In this document: piece after piece, positions 51,333-60,493 of the stretch
How positions within the stretch are numbered: position 1 is the first letter of the stretch
Layout of the letters: each line of letters starts with the position of its first letter
Source of the DNA: Cohnella sp. SGD-V74
GTDB taxonomy: Bacteria > Bacillota > Bacilli > Paenibacillales > Paenibacillaceae
Length of the DNA: 64,000 nt
Assembly: GCF_003001675.1 (NCBI RefSeq)
Contig: NZ_PVYW01000012.1
Coordinates: 62,001 to 126,000, forward strand
Reading direction: 5' to 3'
Program-made: the position numbers and the translations under genes
The notes under the pieces: generated by a model
Seen by the model: only the letters and a program-made list of their open reading frames with translations
What the model was told of the DNA's origin: nothing
The model's database searches: none

Positions 51333-51640
51333 CGCAAGGCGTCGAACGGTACTGGAAGGCGACTGAGTCGGGTTAGAGCGCACGCAAGGCGTCGAACGGT
51401 ACTGGAAGGCGACTGAGTCGGGTTAGAGCGAGCGCAAGGCGTCGAACGGTGCTGCAAGGCGACTGAGCCGGGTTAGAGCGAGCAAAAGTGGTCGGACGGC
51501 GCTGCAAGACGACTGAGCCGGGTTAGAGCGAGCGCAAGGCGTCGAACGGTGCTGCAAGGCGACTGAGTCGGGTTAGAGCGCACGCAAGGCGTCGAACGGC
51601 GCTGCAAGGCGACTGAGTCGGGTTAGAGCGAGCGCAAGGC
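51333..51640 (+). repeat. Tandem array of 50-bp repeats between purC and purS
   Basis: Six consecutive units of exactly 50 bp start at 51333, 51383, 51433, 51483, 51533 and 51583, with the beginning of a seventh at 51633. Unit starts read CGCAAGGCGTCGAACGG and each contains GACTGAGTCGGGTTAGAGCG with the short palindrome GACTGAGTC. Unit 4 is the most diverged. The first begins 8 bases after the purC stop. Confidence 0.93.
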
Positions 51641-51795
51641 GGCCAATGACTTGATCGCACCTGGTACCGGCGAGCACCTACGTAACACCAAGGGGATCTC
51701 ACTGACCGCACTCGCAGCAAGATTACCTTTTTCACAAGCCAAACGTCTTTATAGATCAACATCCACACCAACTATAACTCAGGAGGAACCTCCCC
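51641..51795 (+). other. Spacer between repeat array and purS
   Basis: The 155 bases hold no gene. Composition changes to more AT near 51,720-51,780, where a weak promoter is possible (TATAAC near 51,775), then the purS ribosome site CAGGAGGA. Confidence 0.4.
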
Positions 51796-52038
51796 ATGAA
51801 AGCAAAGGTTTACGTGACGATCAAGCAGAACGTGCTCGACCCGCAAGGGAACGCGGTGCAGGGCGCGCTGCATACGCTCGGATTCAATGAAGTCGGCAAG
51901 GTGAGAATCGGCAAATACCTCGAACTGGATCTGGACACGAACGATCGCGCGCAAGCGGAGGAAAAGCTGAAAGTCATGTGCGAGAAGCTGCTGGCGAACA
52001 CGGTCGTCGAAGACTATCGTTTCGAATTGGAGGGCTGA
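51796..52038 (+). CDS. purS: FGAM synthase subunit PurS
   Basis: The 80-residue protein (KAKVYVTIKQNVLDPQGNAV, LGFNEVGKVRIGKYLEL) links PurQ to PurL in the three-part formylglycinamidine ribonucleotide synthase of Bacillus type. It is followed after seven bases by purQ. Confidence 0.95.
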   Translation: MKAKVYVTIKQNVLDPQGNAVQGALHTLGFNEVGKVRIGKYLELDLDTNDRAQAEEKLKVMCEKLLANTVVEDYRFELEG

Positions 52039-52045
52039 GGCGCTC

Positions 52046-52738
52046 ATGAAATTCGCTGTTCTTGTTTTTCCGGGTTCCAACTGCGATATCGACTGTTACA
52101 AAGCGGTAGAAGACACGGTCGGCGAGCAAGTCGATTACGTGTTCCACACGGCGACCGATCTGTCCGCGTATGACGCGATTCTCGTTCCGGGCGGTTTCTC
52201 CTATGGGGACTATCTGCGCTGCGGAGCCATCGCGCAATTCGCGCCGGTCATGGCCGAAGTGAAGAAAGCTGCCGAAGAGGGCAAGTTCATTCTCGGCATC
52301 TGCAACGGGTTCCAGATCCTGACGGAAGCGGGTCTCCTGCCGGGAGCGCTCATTCGCAACAACTCGCTGAAATTCCGCTGCCACCAAGTCGGCCTCACGG
52401 TCGAGAACGCCAAGACGGGCTTTACCAACGATTTTGCGCAAGGCGAAGTCATTACGATTCCGATTGCCCATGGCGAAGGCAGCTACTATGTGGACGACGA
52501 GACGCTGGCGGCGCTGAAAGCGAACGACCAGATCGTGTTCCGCTACGCGGGCGAAAACCCGAACGGCTCCGTCGACAATATCGCCGGCGTGTGCAACGAA
52601 GCGGGCAATGTCGTAGGCATGATGCCTCACCCGGAGCGCGCGGTCAAAGAAATTCTCGGCTCCGCCGACGGCGCACGGATGTTTACGTCAGTACTTAACG
52701 CTTGGAGGGAACGCAATGGCGCAGCAAGTATCCGCTAA
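52046..52738 (+). CDS. purQ: FGAM synthase glutaminase subunit PurQ
   Basis: The 230-residue class I amidotransferase supplies ammonia to PurL. The nucleophile is in ILGICNGFQIL (about Cys86). VLVFPGSNCDIDCYKA and the catalytic His-Glu in MMPHPERA are present. Its end overlaps purL by 23 bases. Confidence 0.95.
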   Translation: MKFAVLVFPGSNCDIDCYKAVEDTVGEQVDYVFHTATDLSAYDAILVPGGFSYGDYLRCGAIAQFAPVMAEVKKAAEEGKFILGICNGFQILTEAGLLPGALIRNNSLKFRCHQVGLTVENAKTGFTNDFAQGEVITIPIAHGEGSYYVDDETLAALKANDQIVFRYAGENPNGSVDNIAGVCNEAGNVVGMMPHPERAVKEILGSADGARMFTSVLNAWRERNGAASIR

Positions 52739-54971
52739 GGAACCAACTGTCGAGCAAATCGCGGAGCAGAAAATATATAAGCAATTCGGCGTTTCGGACA
52801 AGGAGTACGAGCTGATCTGCGACTTTATGGGACGCCAGCCGAACTATACGGAAATCGGCGTGTTCAGCGTGATGTGGTCGGAGCACTGCGCTTATAAGAA
52901 CTCGAAGCCGTTGTTGAAGCGGTTCCCGATTACCGGACCTCGCGTCCTGATGGGACCGGGCGAAGGCGCGGGCATCGTCGACATCGGCGACAACCAGGCG
53001 GTCGTGTTCAAAATCGAATCGCACAATCATCCGTCCGCGGTTGAGCCTTATCAAGGCGCGGCTACGGGCGTGGGCGGCATTATTCGAGATATTTTCTCGA
53101 TGGGGGCTCGTCCGGTGGCGCTGTTGAACTCTTTGCGGTTCGGTCGGTTGGAGAACGAGCGCGTGCGTTACTTGTTCGAGCACGTTGTCAGCGGCATCGC
53201 GGGTTACGGCAACTGTATCGGCATCCCGACGGTCGCAGGCGAGATCATGTTCGACGAAGCGTACGAAGGCAATCCGCTCGTCAACGCGATGTGCGTAGGG
53301 CTGATCGATCACGATAAAATCCAACGCGGCGTAGCCAAAGGCATCGGCAATCCGGTGTTCTACGTCGGACCGGCGACGGGCCGCGACGGCATCCACGGGG
53401 CGACTTTCGCATCCGAGGATCTCACGGCGGAGTCCGAAGCGAAGCGTTCGGCGGTACAGGTCGGCGATCCGTTCATGGAAAAGCTGGTTATGGAAGCGAC
53501 TCTGGAACTGATCGACTCCGGCATCGTGCTGGGCATTCAGGACATGGGCGCGGCCGGTCTGACTTGCTCCAGCGCGGAGATGGCGAGCAAGGCGGGCAAC
53601 GGCATGGAATTGTACCTGGACGAAGTGCCGCAGCGCGAAGAAGGCATGACGGCGTACGAGATGATGCTGTCCGAGTCGCAGGAGCGGATGCTGTTCGTCT
53701 GCGAGCCTCAGCACGAGGAGCAGGCTAAGGCGATTTTTGCCCGTTGGGGATTGCACTGCGCGAAGGTCGGCAAGGTGTCCGACGACGGCCGTCTGAAGCT
53801 GTTCCACAAAGGCGAGCTGGTCGGCGACATGCCGGTCAAGGCGCTCGTAGACGACTGTCCGATCTATGAGAAGCCTTCCGCCGTGCCGGAGTATTATTTG
53901 AAGAACGGTTCCGTGGATACGAACCGTTACGAGCAAGTGCTGGATTTGAATGACGCTTTGCTGAAGGTGCTCGGTTCGCCGTCGCTGGCCAGCAAAGAGT
54001 GGGTATATAATCAGTACGACTACATGGTGCGCACGGAAACGGCGGTTCGTCCGGGTTCGGACGCGGCGGTCGTCACCATTCGCGGCACGCGCAAAGGGCT
54101 CGCAATGACGACGGACTGCAACGGCCGTTACGTGTACCTCGATCCCGAAGTCGGCGGACGCATTGCGGTGGCTGAGGCTGGTCGGAATATCGTTTGCTCA
54201 GGGGCAGAGCCGCTGGCGATTACGGACAACCTGAACTTCGGAAGCCCGGAGAAACCGGAAATTTTCTGGCAGATGGAGAAGGCGGTCGACGGTATGGCGG
54301 AAGCTTGCCGGTTCCTGGATACGCCGGTTATCGGGGGCAACGTGTCGTTGTACAACGAAAATACGCGCGGAGCGATCTATCCGACGCCGGTCGTCGGCAT
54401 GGTCGGACTCGTGCATGACGTCGATCATATTACGACGCAAGAGTTCAAGGCGGAAGGCGACGTGATCTTCCTGCTCGGCGAGACGAAGGCGGAGATCGGC
54501 GGCAGCGAATTCCAATATGCCGTTCACGGCGTAACGGAAGGCCGTCCTCCGGAGCTGGATCTGGCGGTGGAGAAGCTGCTGCAGCAGACGGTGTTAGGGG
54601 CTATTCAAGACGGTCTGGTCGCTTCGGCGCACGACTTGTCCGAAGGCGGACTGGCCGCTGCTCTGGCGGAAGCGGGCTTCGGACGCGGCTTGGGCGCGGA
54701 CGTTGTGTTCGAGACGAATCTTCGTCCGGACCTGGCTTTGTTCAGCGAATCTCAATCGCGGATTGTGGTGACGGTCAAGCCGGAAGTAGAGATGAAATTC
54801 GCGCTTCAAGTGACGAAAGCGGGCGTGCCTCTTCAGCGTCTGGGAACGGTTGGCGGCGATCGTTTGAAGGTGAGCGTTGGCGGACACGACGCGATCGACG
54901 CTTCCGTAGCGGAGCTGCGCGCGGCTTGGTCGCAGGCGATTCCTAACCATATGAGCGGTAAGAAAGCATGA
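52716..54971 (+). CDS. purL: FGAM synthase large subunit PurL
   Basis: The 751-residue enzyme makes FGAM from FGAR, ATP and ammonia. It has the small-PurL layout (no glutaminase): MWSEHCAYKNSKPLLKRFP, FKIESHNHPSAVEPYQGAATGVGG, GIQDMGAAGLTCSSAEMA and AHDLSEGGLAAALAEAGF. ATG 52716 lies within the purQ end. The stop overlaps purF as ATGA. Confidence 0.96.
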   Translation: MAQQVSAKEPTVEQIAEQKIYKQFGVSDKEYELICDFMGRQPNYTEIGVFSVMWSEHCAYKNSKPLLKRFPITGPRVLMGPGEGAGIVDIGDNQAVVFKIESHNHPSAVEPYQGAATGVGGIIRDIFSMGARPVALLNSLRFGRLENERVRYLFEHVVSGIAGYGNCIGIPTVAGEIMFDEAYEGNPLVNAMCVGLIDHDKIQRGVAKGIGNPVFYVGPATGRDGIHGATFASEDLTAESEAKRSAVQVGDPFMEKLVMEATLELIDSGIVLGIQDMGAAGLTCSSAEMASKAGNGMELYLDEVPQREEGMTAYEMMLSESQERMLFVCEPQHEEQAKAIFARWGLHCAKVGKVSDDGRLKLFHKGELVGDMPVKALVDDCPIYEKPSAVPEYYLKNGSVDTNRYEQVLDLNDALLKVLGSPSLASKEWVYNQYDYMVRTETAVRPGSDAAVVTIRGTRKGLAMTTDCNGRYVYLDPEVGGRIAVAEAGRNIVCSGAEPLAITDNLNFGSPEKPEIFWQMEKAVDGMAEACRFLDTPVIGGNVSLYNENTRGAIYPTPVVGMVGLVHDVDHITTQEFKAEGDVIFLLGETKAEIGGSEFQYAVHGVTEGRPPELDLAVEKLLQQTVLGAIQDGLVASAHDLSEGGLAAALAEAGFGRGLGADVVFETNLRPDLALFSESQSRIVVTVKPEVEMKFALQVTKAGVPLQRLGTVGGDRLKVSVGGHDAIDASVAELRAAWSQAIPNHMSGKKA

Positions 54972-56464
54972 CATCTAGCGTTGCGAACGGAGGGACAGAA
55001 GTGACGCGGCTCTGGACCGGGGATTATTACAACGAGGGCAACAGCAGCAAGGAATCCATTTTCGACAAGGTGCGGGAGGAGTGCGGCGTGTTCGGGGTGT
55101 ATGGTCATCCCGACGCGGCCAACTTGTCCTATTACGGTCTGCACGCGCTGCAGCATCGCGGCGAGGAAAGCTGCGGCATCTGCGCGTCGGATGAAGGCAC
55201 GTTCCATTACCACCGGGGCATGGGGCTCGTCAAGGAAGTGTTCGACCGCGACCGGATGGAGTCGCTGAAAGGCAATCAAGCGATCGGTCACGTGCGCTAT
55301 TCCACTTCCGGCTCCAGCCATCTGGGGAACGCGCAGCCTCTCGTGTTCAAGTATCGCGGCGGCGATCTGGCCGTCTGCACGAACGGCAACCTGGTCAACG
55401 AGCCGATCATCCGCAAGGAGCTGGAGGAATCGGGCTCTATCTTCCAGACGACGAGCGACACGGAAGTCATTGCGCATCTGATCGCGCGTTCTTCCAAGGA
55501 TCTGGTTGAAGCGGTCAAGGACGCTTTCCTGCGTCTCATCGGGGGCTACGCGTTCCTGATCCAGACGAAGGATTACCTGATCGCGGCGTGCGATCCGCAC
55601 GGCCTTCGTCCTATGGTAATGGGGCGGCTCGGAGAAGCTTATATTTTTGCTTCGGAGTCGTGCGCTCTGGAGACGATCGGCGCGGAGTACGCGCGCGACG
55701 TTCAGCCGGGCGAGCTGCTTGTGCTGAGCAAGGATGGGCTGCGCGAGGAGCGTTTCGCGCCGATGGAGCGCCGGGCGATCTGTTCGATGGAATACATCTA
55801 CTTCGCGCGTCCGGACAGCGACATCTACGGGGCGAACCTGCATTCTTCTCGGAAACGGATGGGCCAGATTCTGGCGCAGGAATCGTTCGTGGACGCGGAC
55901 ATCGTGACCGGGGTGCCGGATTCGAGCATCTCGGCGGCGATCGGTTACGCGGAGCAGACGGGCATTCCTTACGAGCTGGGGCTGATCAAAAACAAATATA
56001 CCGGACGGACGTTTATCCAGCCTTCCCAGGAGCTTCGTGAGAAGGGCGTCAAGATGAAGCTGTCCGCCGTCCGCAAAGTCGTCGAAGGCAAACGCGTCGT
56101 CATGATCGACGACTCGATCGTGCGCGGCACGACGTCGCTGCGGATCGTGAACATGCTTCGCGAAGCCGGCGCGCTCGAGGTGCATGTGCGGATTACTTCG
56201 CCGCCATTCATGAACCCTTGCTACTACGGCATCGATACGCCGAATCCGGGCGATCTGATCGCCTCCAGCAAGTCGGTCGAGGAGATTCGGCGGGCGATTA
56301 ACGCGGACTCCCTGTACTTCCTGACGGAGAAAGGGCTGCGCGACGCCGTCGGCATCCACCCGGACGAGTACAACAACGGGCTTTGCATGGCTTGCTTTAA
56401 TAATGATTACCCGACTCCGGTCCGTTTTGAGGACGCTAAGCTGACTTCTTGCAGCTGCGATTGA
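54968..56464 (+). CDS. purF: Amidophosphoribosyltransferase
   Basis: The 498-residue enzyme commits PRPP to purine synthesis. After a leader the mature N-terminal nucleophile is Cys39 in EECGVFGVYGH; the leader would be cleaved as in B. subtilis PurF. PRPP-binding motif VVMIDDSIVRGTTSL is present. Cysteines near GLCMACFNND and TSCSCD fit the [4Fe-4S] cluster. ATG 54968 overlaps purL. An in-frame GTG at 55001 has a better ribosome site (GGAGGG) and gives a 27-residue leader. Confidence 0.95.
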   Translation: MTSSVANGGTEVTRLWTGDYYNEGNSSKESIFDKVREECGVFGVYGHPDAANLSYYGLHALQHRGEESCGICASDEGTFHYHRGMGLVKEVFDRDRMESLKGNQAIGHVRYSTSGSSHLGNAQPLVFKYRGGDLAVCTNGNLVNEPIIRKELEESGSIFQTTSDTEVIAHLIARSSKDLVEAVKDAFLRLIGGYAFLIQTKDYLIAACDPHGLRPMVMGRLGEAYIFASESCALETIGAEYARDVQPGELLVLSKDGLREERFAPMERRAICSMEYIYFARPDSDIYGANLHSSRKRMGQILAQESFVDADIVTGVPDSSISAAIGYAEQTGIPYELGLIKNKYTGRTFIQPSQELREKGVKMKLSAVRKVVEGKRVVMIDDSIVRGTTSLRIVNMLREAGALEVHVRITSPPFMNPCYYGIDTPNPGDLIASSKSVEEIRRAINADSLYFLTEKGLRDAVGIHPDEYNNGLCMACFNNDYPTPVRFEDAKLTSCSCD

Positions 56465-56605
56465 GGAATAAGCGCGCTGGGCGGGCTTAATTGGCCCGTC
56501 GGGAGCGGGGATTCCGGAATAAGCGCGCCACGCGAGCTTAATCGCCCCGCCGGATCCGCGGCAAACTAAATAAGCACGTCCCGCGAGCTTACGGGGCGCA
56601 CGATA
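56465..56605 (+). repeat. Degenerate 51-bp tandem repeats between purF and purM
   Basis: Three imperfect units begin with AATAAGC at 56467, 56518 and 56569. The first two share AATAAGCGCGC and GCTTAAT with GC-rich remainders; the third is shorter and more diverged. They fill the widest downstream gap of the operon. No terminator T run is seen. Confidence 0.7.
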
Positions 56606-56641
56606 TACCCGAGTTTACAAGTATAAAAGGAGCTGAAATCA

Positions 56642-57688
56642 TTGTCCGAGGCGTACAAACAGGCCGGAGTCGATATCGCGGCCGGCAACGAAGCGGTCGA
56701 ACGGATGAAGAAGCACGTCAAGCGGACGTTCCGCCCGGAAGTGTTAACCGGTCTTGGCGGGTTCGGCGGCTTGTTCGGCCTGAACAAAGACAAGTATGAG
56801 GAGCCGGTGCTCGTCAGCGGTACGGACGGCGTCGGCACGAAGCTGAAGCTGGCGTTTGCGATGGACAAGCACGATACGATCGGCATTGACGCGGTGGCTA
56901 TGTGCGTTAACGACGTCATCGTGACCGGAGCCGAGCCGCTGTTTTTCCTCGACTATCTCGCTTGCGACAAAGTCATTCCCGAGAAGATCGAAGCGATCGT
57001 CAAAGGCATCGCCGACGGCTGCGAGCAAGCGGGCTGCGCGTTGATCGGCGGAGAGACGGCCGAGATGCCGGGGATGTACTCCGAAGGCGAGTATGACATC
57101 GCCGGCTTTACGGTCGGTATCGTGGATCGTCCGAAAGCGATCGACGGCTCGACGATTCAAGCCGGGGACGCGGTCATCGGGTTCGCGTCGAGCGGCATTC
57201 ATTCGAACGGCTTCTCGCTCGTTCGTCGTTTGCTGCTGGAGCAAAAAGGCTATTCGCTCACAGACAAGCCAGCCGAGCTTGAAGGCCGTACGCTGGGCGA
57301 TGTGCTGATCGAGCCTACTCGCATCTACGTCAAGCAAATTCTGAAGCTGCTCGAATCGGTCTCCGTCAAGGGTATGGCTCATATTACGGGCGGAGGCTTC
57401 ATCGAGAACATTCCGCGTGTGCTGCCGGAAGGCGTCAACGTCGACATCAACCGCGGCTCGTGGCCGGTGCTTCCGATTTTCGGCCTGCTGCAGCAATCCG
57501 GCAACATCACCGATCGCGACATGTATACGACGTTCAACATGGGCATCGGCATGGTGCTGGTCGTGCCTGCGGATCAAGCCGAGCAGGCGCTGGAAATCGC
57601 GAAGGCGAACGGCGAGCAAGCTTATCGCATCGGAACGGTGACAGAAGGCTCCAAAATCGTGACGTTCGAAGGCGCTGAGCTGCCATGA
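56642..57688 (+). CDS. purM: AIR synthetase
   Basis: The 348-residue enzyme closes FGAM to AIR. TTG 56642 is the start, behind AAAAGGAGCTGA. Motifs include YKQAGVDIAAGNEAV, LVSGTDGVGTKLKLAF, GIDAVAMCVNDVIVTGAEPLFFLDYLA and GGETAEMPGMY. It overlaps purN as ATGA. Confidence 0.96.
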   Translation: MSEAYKQAGVDIAAGNEAVERMKKHVKRTFRPEVLTGLGGFGGLFGLNKDKYEEPVLVSGTDGVGTKLKLAFAMDKHDTIGIDAVAMCVNDVIVTGAEPLFFLDYLACDKVIPEKIEAIVKGIADGCEQAGCALIGGETAEMPGMYSEGEYDIAGFTVGIVDRPKAIDGSTIQAGDAVIGFASSGIHSNGFSLVRRLLLEQKGYSLTDKPAELEGRTLGDVLIEPTRIYVKQILKLLESVSVKGMAHITGGGFIENIPRVLPEGVNVDINRGSWPVLPIFGLLQQSGNITDRDMYTTFNMGIGMVLVVPADQAEQALEIAKANGEQAYRIGTVTEGSKIVTFEGAELP

Positions 57689-58422
57689 CGGCTGGTCGCG
57701 ACTCGGCAGCGGACAAGGCGAAGCCCGCAAGTTCGCAGCCATCGCCGACGATTCTGCCGAATTCGGCTCAACAACCGGCCGCTTCGACACCGCAGCGCCA
57801 GGCTCTGCAGCCCCTGAAAATCGCGGTGTTCGCGTCCGGAAGCGGGAGTAATTTTCAGGCGCTCGTCGAGGCGATCCGGGAGCAAGCGATACCCGCGGAA
57901 TTGTCGCTGCTCGTGTGCGACAAGCCGGCGGCGAGAGTTGTGCAGCGGGCGGAAGCGCTGGGCGTGCCAAGCTTCCTGTTCGATCCGAAAGCATACGCTT
58001 CGAGGGAAGCTTACGAAGAAGAAATCGTCGGACGCCTCCGTGAGGAAGGCGTGGAGTTGATCGTGCTGGCCGGCTACATGAGGCTGATTACCGCGACGCT
58101 GGTCGAGCCGTACTATGGGCGGATGATCAACATTCACCCGGCGTTGCTGCCGTCCTTCCCGGGCGTGCGTGCGATTCGTCAGGCGCTGGAGTACGGAGTC
58201 AAGCAGACGGGCGTTACCGTGCACTTCGTAGACGGCGGAATGGATTCCGGACCGATTATCGCGCAGCGGACCCTCGAGGTTCGTGACGACGATACGGAGG
58301 ATTCGTTGGCCGAGCGCGTGCATGCGGTCGAGCATGAATTGCTGCCGCAAACCGTGCGTTGGATCGCGGAAGGCCGAGTGACGTTGAACGATCGGAAAGT
58401 GACTATCCGTCTCGGCGATTAA
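57685..58422 (+). CDS. purN: Phosphoribosylglycinamide formyltransferase
   Basis: The 245-residue enzyme transfers formyl from 10-formyl-THF to GAR. The conserved part begins LKIAVFASGSGSNFQALVEAI at about residue 44, and has LVCDKPAA, LAGYMRLI, INIHPALLPSFPG and VHFVDGGMDSGPII. The first 43 residues (Ala/Ser/Pro/Gln-rich) are an unusual extension. ATG 57685 is coupled to purM; no strong ribosome site marks a later start. Confidence 0.94.
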   Translation: MTAGRDSAADKAKPASSQPSPTILPNSAQQPAASTPQRQALQPLKIAVFASGSGSNFQALVEAIREQAIPAELSLLVCDKPAARVVQRAEALGVPSFLFDPKAYASREAYEEEIVGRLREEGVELIVLAGYMRLITATLVEPYYGRMINIHPALLPSFPGVRAIRQALEYGVKQTGVTVHFVDGGMDSGPIIAQRTLEVRDDDTEDSLAERVHAVEHELLPQTVRWIAEGRVTLNDRKVTIRLGD

Positions 58423-58464
58423 CGCCGGACGACGAGCCGAAACAGGAAAGGACGAAAATTATTC

Positions 58465-59652
58465 ATGAGCGAGATCCACGAAATTGCTTTACGCTACGGC
58501 ATGAACCCGCATCAGAAGGAAGCGAAGCTGTTCAGCGCAGACGGCAAGCCGTTGCCGCTGACCGTGCTGAACGGCGACCCGGGCTTCATCAATCTGCTCG
58601 ACGCGCTGAATGCGTTCCAGCTCGTGCGCGAGCTTCGCCAGGCGACCGGTCTTCCGGCTGCGGCTTCCTTCAAGCACGTCAGCCCTGCGGGCGCGGCCGT
58701 CTATTCGCCGCTGTCCCCGGAACTGGCGAAAGCTTATTTCGTCGAGGCCGAAGGGTTGTCGCAGCTGGCGACCGCATACGCCCGCGCGCGCGGAGCCGAC
58801 CGCATGTCCTCCTTCGGAGACGCAGCAGCGCTGAGCGACGTCGTGGACGCATCGACGGCAACGCTGCTCAAGCGCGAGGTGTCCGATCTGGTTGTGGCGC
58901 CGGGTTATACGCCTGAGGCGCTCGACATTTTGAAGCAGAAGAAGGGCGGCAAGTACCTCATTCTGCAGATCGATCCGGAATACGTGCCGGACCCGGTCGA
59001 GACCCGTACGTTGTTCGGTCTGAAGCTCCAGCAGGAACGCAACAGCGCCGTGCCGGACGCTTCCGTGTTCGACCTTGCGAATGTCATCACTGCGAACAAG
59101 GAGATCCCGGACAGCGCCAAGCGCGACATGCTCGTGGCGCTCATCACGCTCAAATATACACAGTCCAATTCCATCTGCTACACGCTGGACGGCCAGACGA
59201 TCGGCATCGGCGCAGGCCAGCAATCGCGTATTCACTGTACGCGCCTTGCCGGCGATAAGGCGGACCGCTGGTATCTCCGGCAGCATCCGGCCGCGCTGAA
59301 CATGAAGTTCCGCGAAGGCTTGGCTCGCGCGGAGCAGAACAACGCCATCGACTTGTGGCTTGAGGACGAGGTAACTCCAATCGAGCAAGCGGCATGGGAA
59401 AGCTGCTTCGAGGTCGTGCCGGCCCGTCTGACGCGCGAAGAGAAGCGCGAATGGCTGAACGGCCTGAAGGGCGTTTCCTACGGTTCCGACGCCTTCCTTC
59501 CGTTCCGCGACAACCTCGACCGGGCCAGCCGCAGCGGCGTGAAATACGTCATTCAAGCCGGCAAGTCGCTGCGCGACGAAGAAGTGGTGCAAGCCGCGAA
59601 CGACTATAATATGGTTATGGTCTATTCCGGCGTACGCCTGTTCCATCACTAA
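58465..59652 (+). CDS. Monofunctional AICAR formyltransferase (PurH C-terminal type, no IMP cyclohydrolase domain)
   Basis: The 395-residue protein corresponds to the AICAR transformylase domain alone. It starts directly at EIHEIALRYGMNPHQKEAKL and has the catalytic Lys-His in AASFKHVSPAGAAV (Lys70, His71), ALITLKYTQSNSICY and GIGAGQQSRIHCTRLA. Bifunctional PurH is about 510-530 residues with an N-terminal MGS-like domain, which is absent. The missing final step is supplied by the next gene. Confidence 0.93.
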   Translation: MSEIHEIALRYGMNPHQKEAKLFSADGKPLPLTVLNGDPGFINLLDALNAFQLVRELRQATGLPAAASFKHVSPAGAAVYSPLSPELAKAYFVEAEGLSQLATAYARARGADRMSSFGDAAALSDVVDASTATLLKREVSDLVVAPGYTPEALDILKQKKGGKYLILQIDPEYVPDPVETRTLFGLKLQQERNSAVPDASVFDLANVITANKEIPDSAKRDMLVALITLKYTQSNSICYTLDGQTIGIGAGQQSRIHCTRLAGDKADRWYLRQHPAALNMKFREGLARAEQNNAIDLWLEDEVTPIEQAAWESCFEVVPARLTREEKREWLNGLKGVSYGSDAFLPFRDNLDRASRSGVKYVIQAGKSLRDEEVVQAANDYNMVMVYSGVRLFHH

Positions 59653-59745
59653 TAGCGGAAGTTCAAAAAGTCCGATTTTGATCACGAAGCTGACTTTCTG
59701 AACTCCCATTCGAACGTATACACGAAGACGAAAGGGGCGGCAACC

Positions 59746-60492
59746 ATGTCCGCAAAATGGCAGGAGCTGGCGGATCGCACCGTCCAGCAGTTGAAGACGA
59801 ACGCTTACCCGGGCCGCGGAATCGTGATCGGCCTTACGCCGGACGCTTCGCGGTACGTGCAGGTTTACTGGATTATGGGCAGGAGCGAGAACAGCCGCAA
59901 TCGCATTTTCGTGCCGGAGGAGAACGGGTTTCTGCGCACGGAAGCGCGCGATCCGGCCAAGCTGTCCGATCCGTCGCTCATTATCTATTATCCGCTTCGT
60001 CATGAGGGCGGCGCTCATATCGTGACGAACGGCGACCAGACCGATACGATCTGGGAATCCCTGCGAAGCGGCGGCAGCTTCGAGCAGGCGCTGGCGCAGC
60101 GCACTTACGAGCCGGACCCGCCGAATTTTACGCCTCGCATCTCGGGCATCGTCGATCTGAACGACAAGCAGAATGCTTATAAGCTGTCGATCCTCAAGTC
60201 GAACGAGAACGACGAGTCCCAGACGAAGCGTCAATTTTTCCACTATGAAAAAGCGATCGCAGGATACGGACACTTCATCTCGACGTACGTAGGGGACGGC
60301 AATCCGCTGCCTTCTTTCGCCGGCGAGCCTCAACTCGCTCCGCTGTTCGACGACGAACAGGAGACGGCGCAGTTCTACTGGAATCTGCTCAACGACGACA
60401 ACAAAATTTCCTTGCTCGTGAAAACGATCCGCATCTCCGACGGCGAAGTTTCCTTGAAGGTCGTCAACAAGGATTCCGAAGGAGGGGTGTAA
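59746..60492 (+). CDS. IMP cyclohydrolase, PurO-like
   Basis: The 248-residue protein resembles the stand-alone IMP cyclohydrolase family first known from archaeal PurO: NAYPGRGIVIGLTPDASRYV, VYWIMGRSENSRNRIF, PSLIIYYPLRHE and HIVTNGDQTDTI. It closes FAICAR to IMP. Position between the AICAR transformylase and purD fits exactly. ATG 59746 follows AAAGGGG. Confidence 0.87.
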   Translation: MSAKWQELADRTVQQLKTNAYPGRGIVIGLTPDASRYVQVYWIMGRSENSRNRIFVPEENGFLRTEARDPAKLSDPSLIIYYPLRHEGGAHIVTNGDQTDTIWESLRSGGSFEQALAQRTYEPDPPNFTPRISGIVDLNDKQNAYKLSILKSNENDESQTKRQFFHYEKAIAGYGHFISTYVGDGNPLPSFAGEPQLAPLFDDEQETAQFYWNLLNDDNKISLLVKTIRISDGEVSLKVVNKDSEGGV

Positions 60493-60493
60493 G

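Noticed and set aside
51333..51640. CRISPR array
   Set aside because: Units are contiguous 50-bp repeats with no unique spacers and no cas genes.
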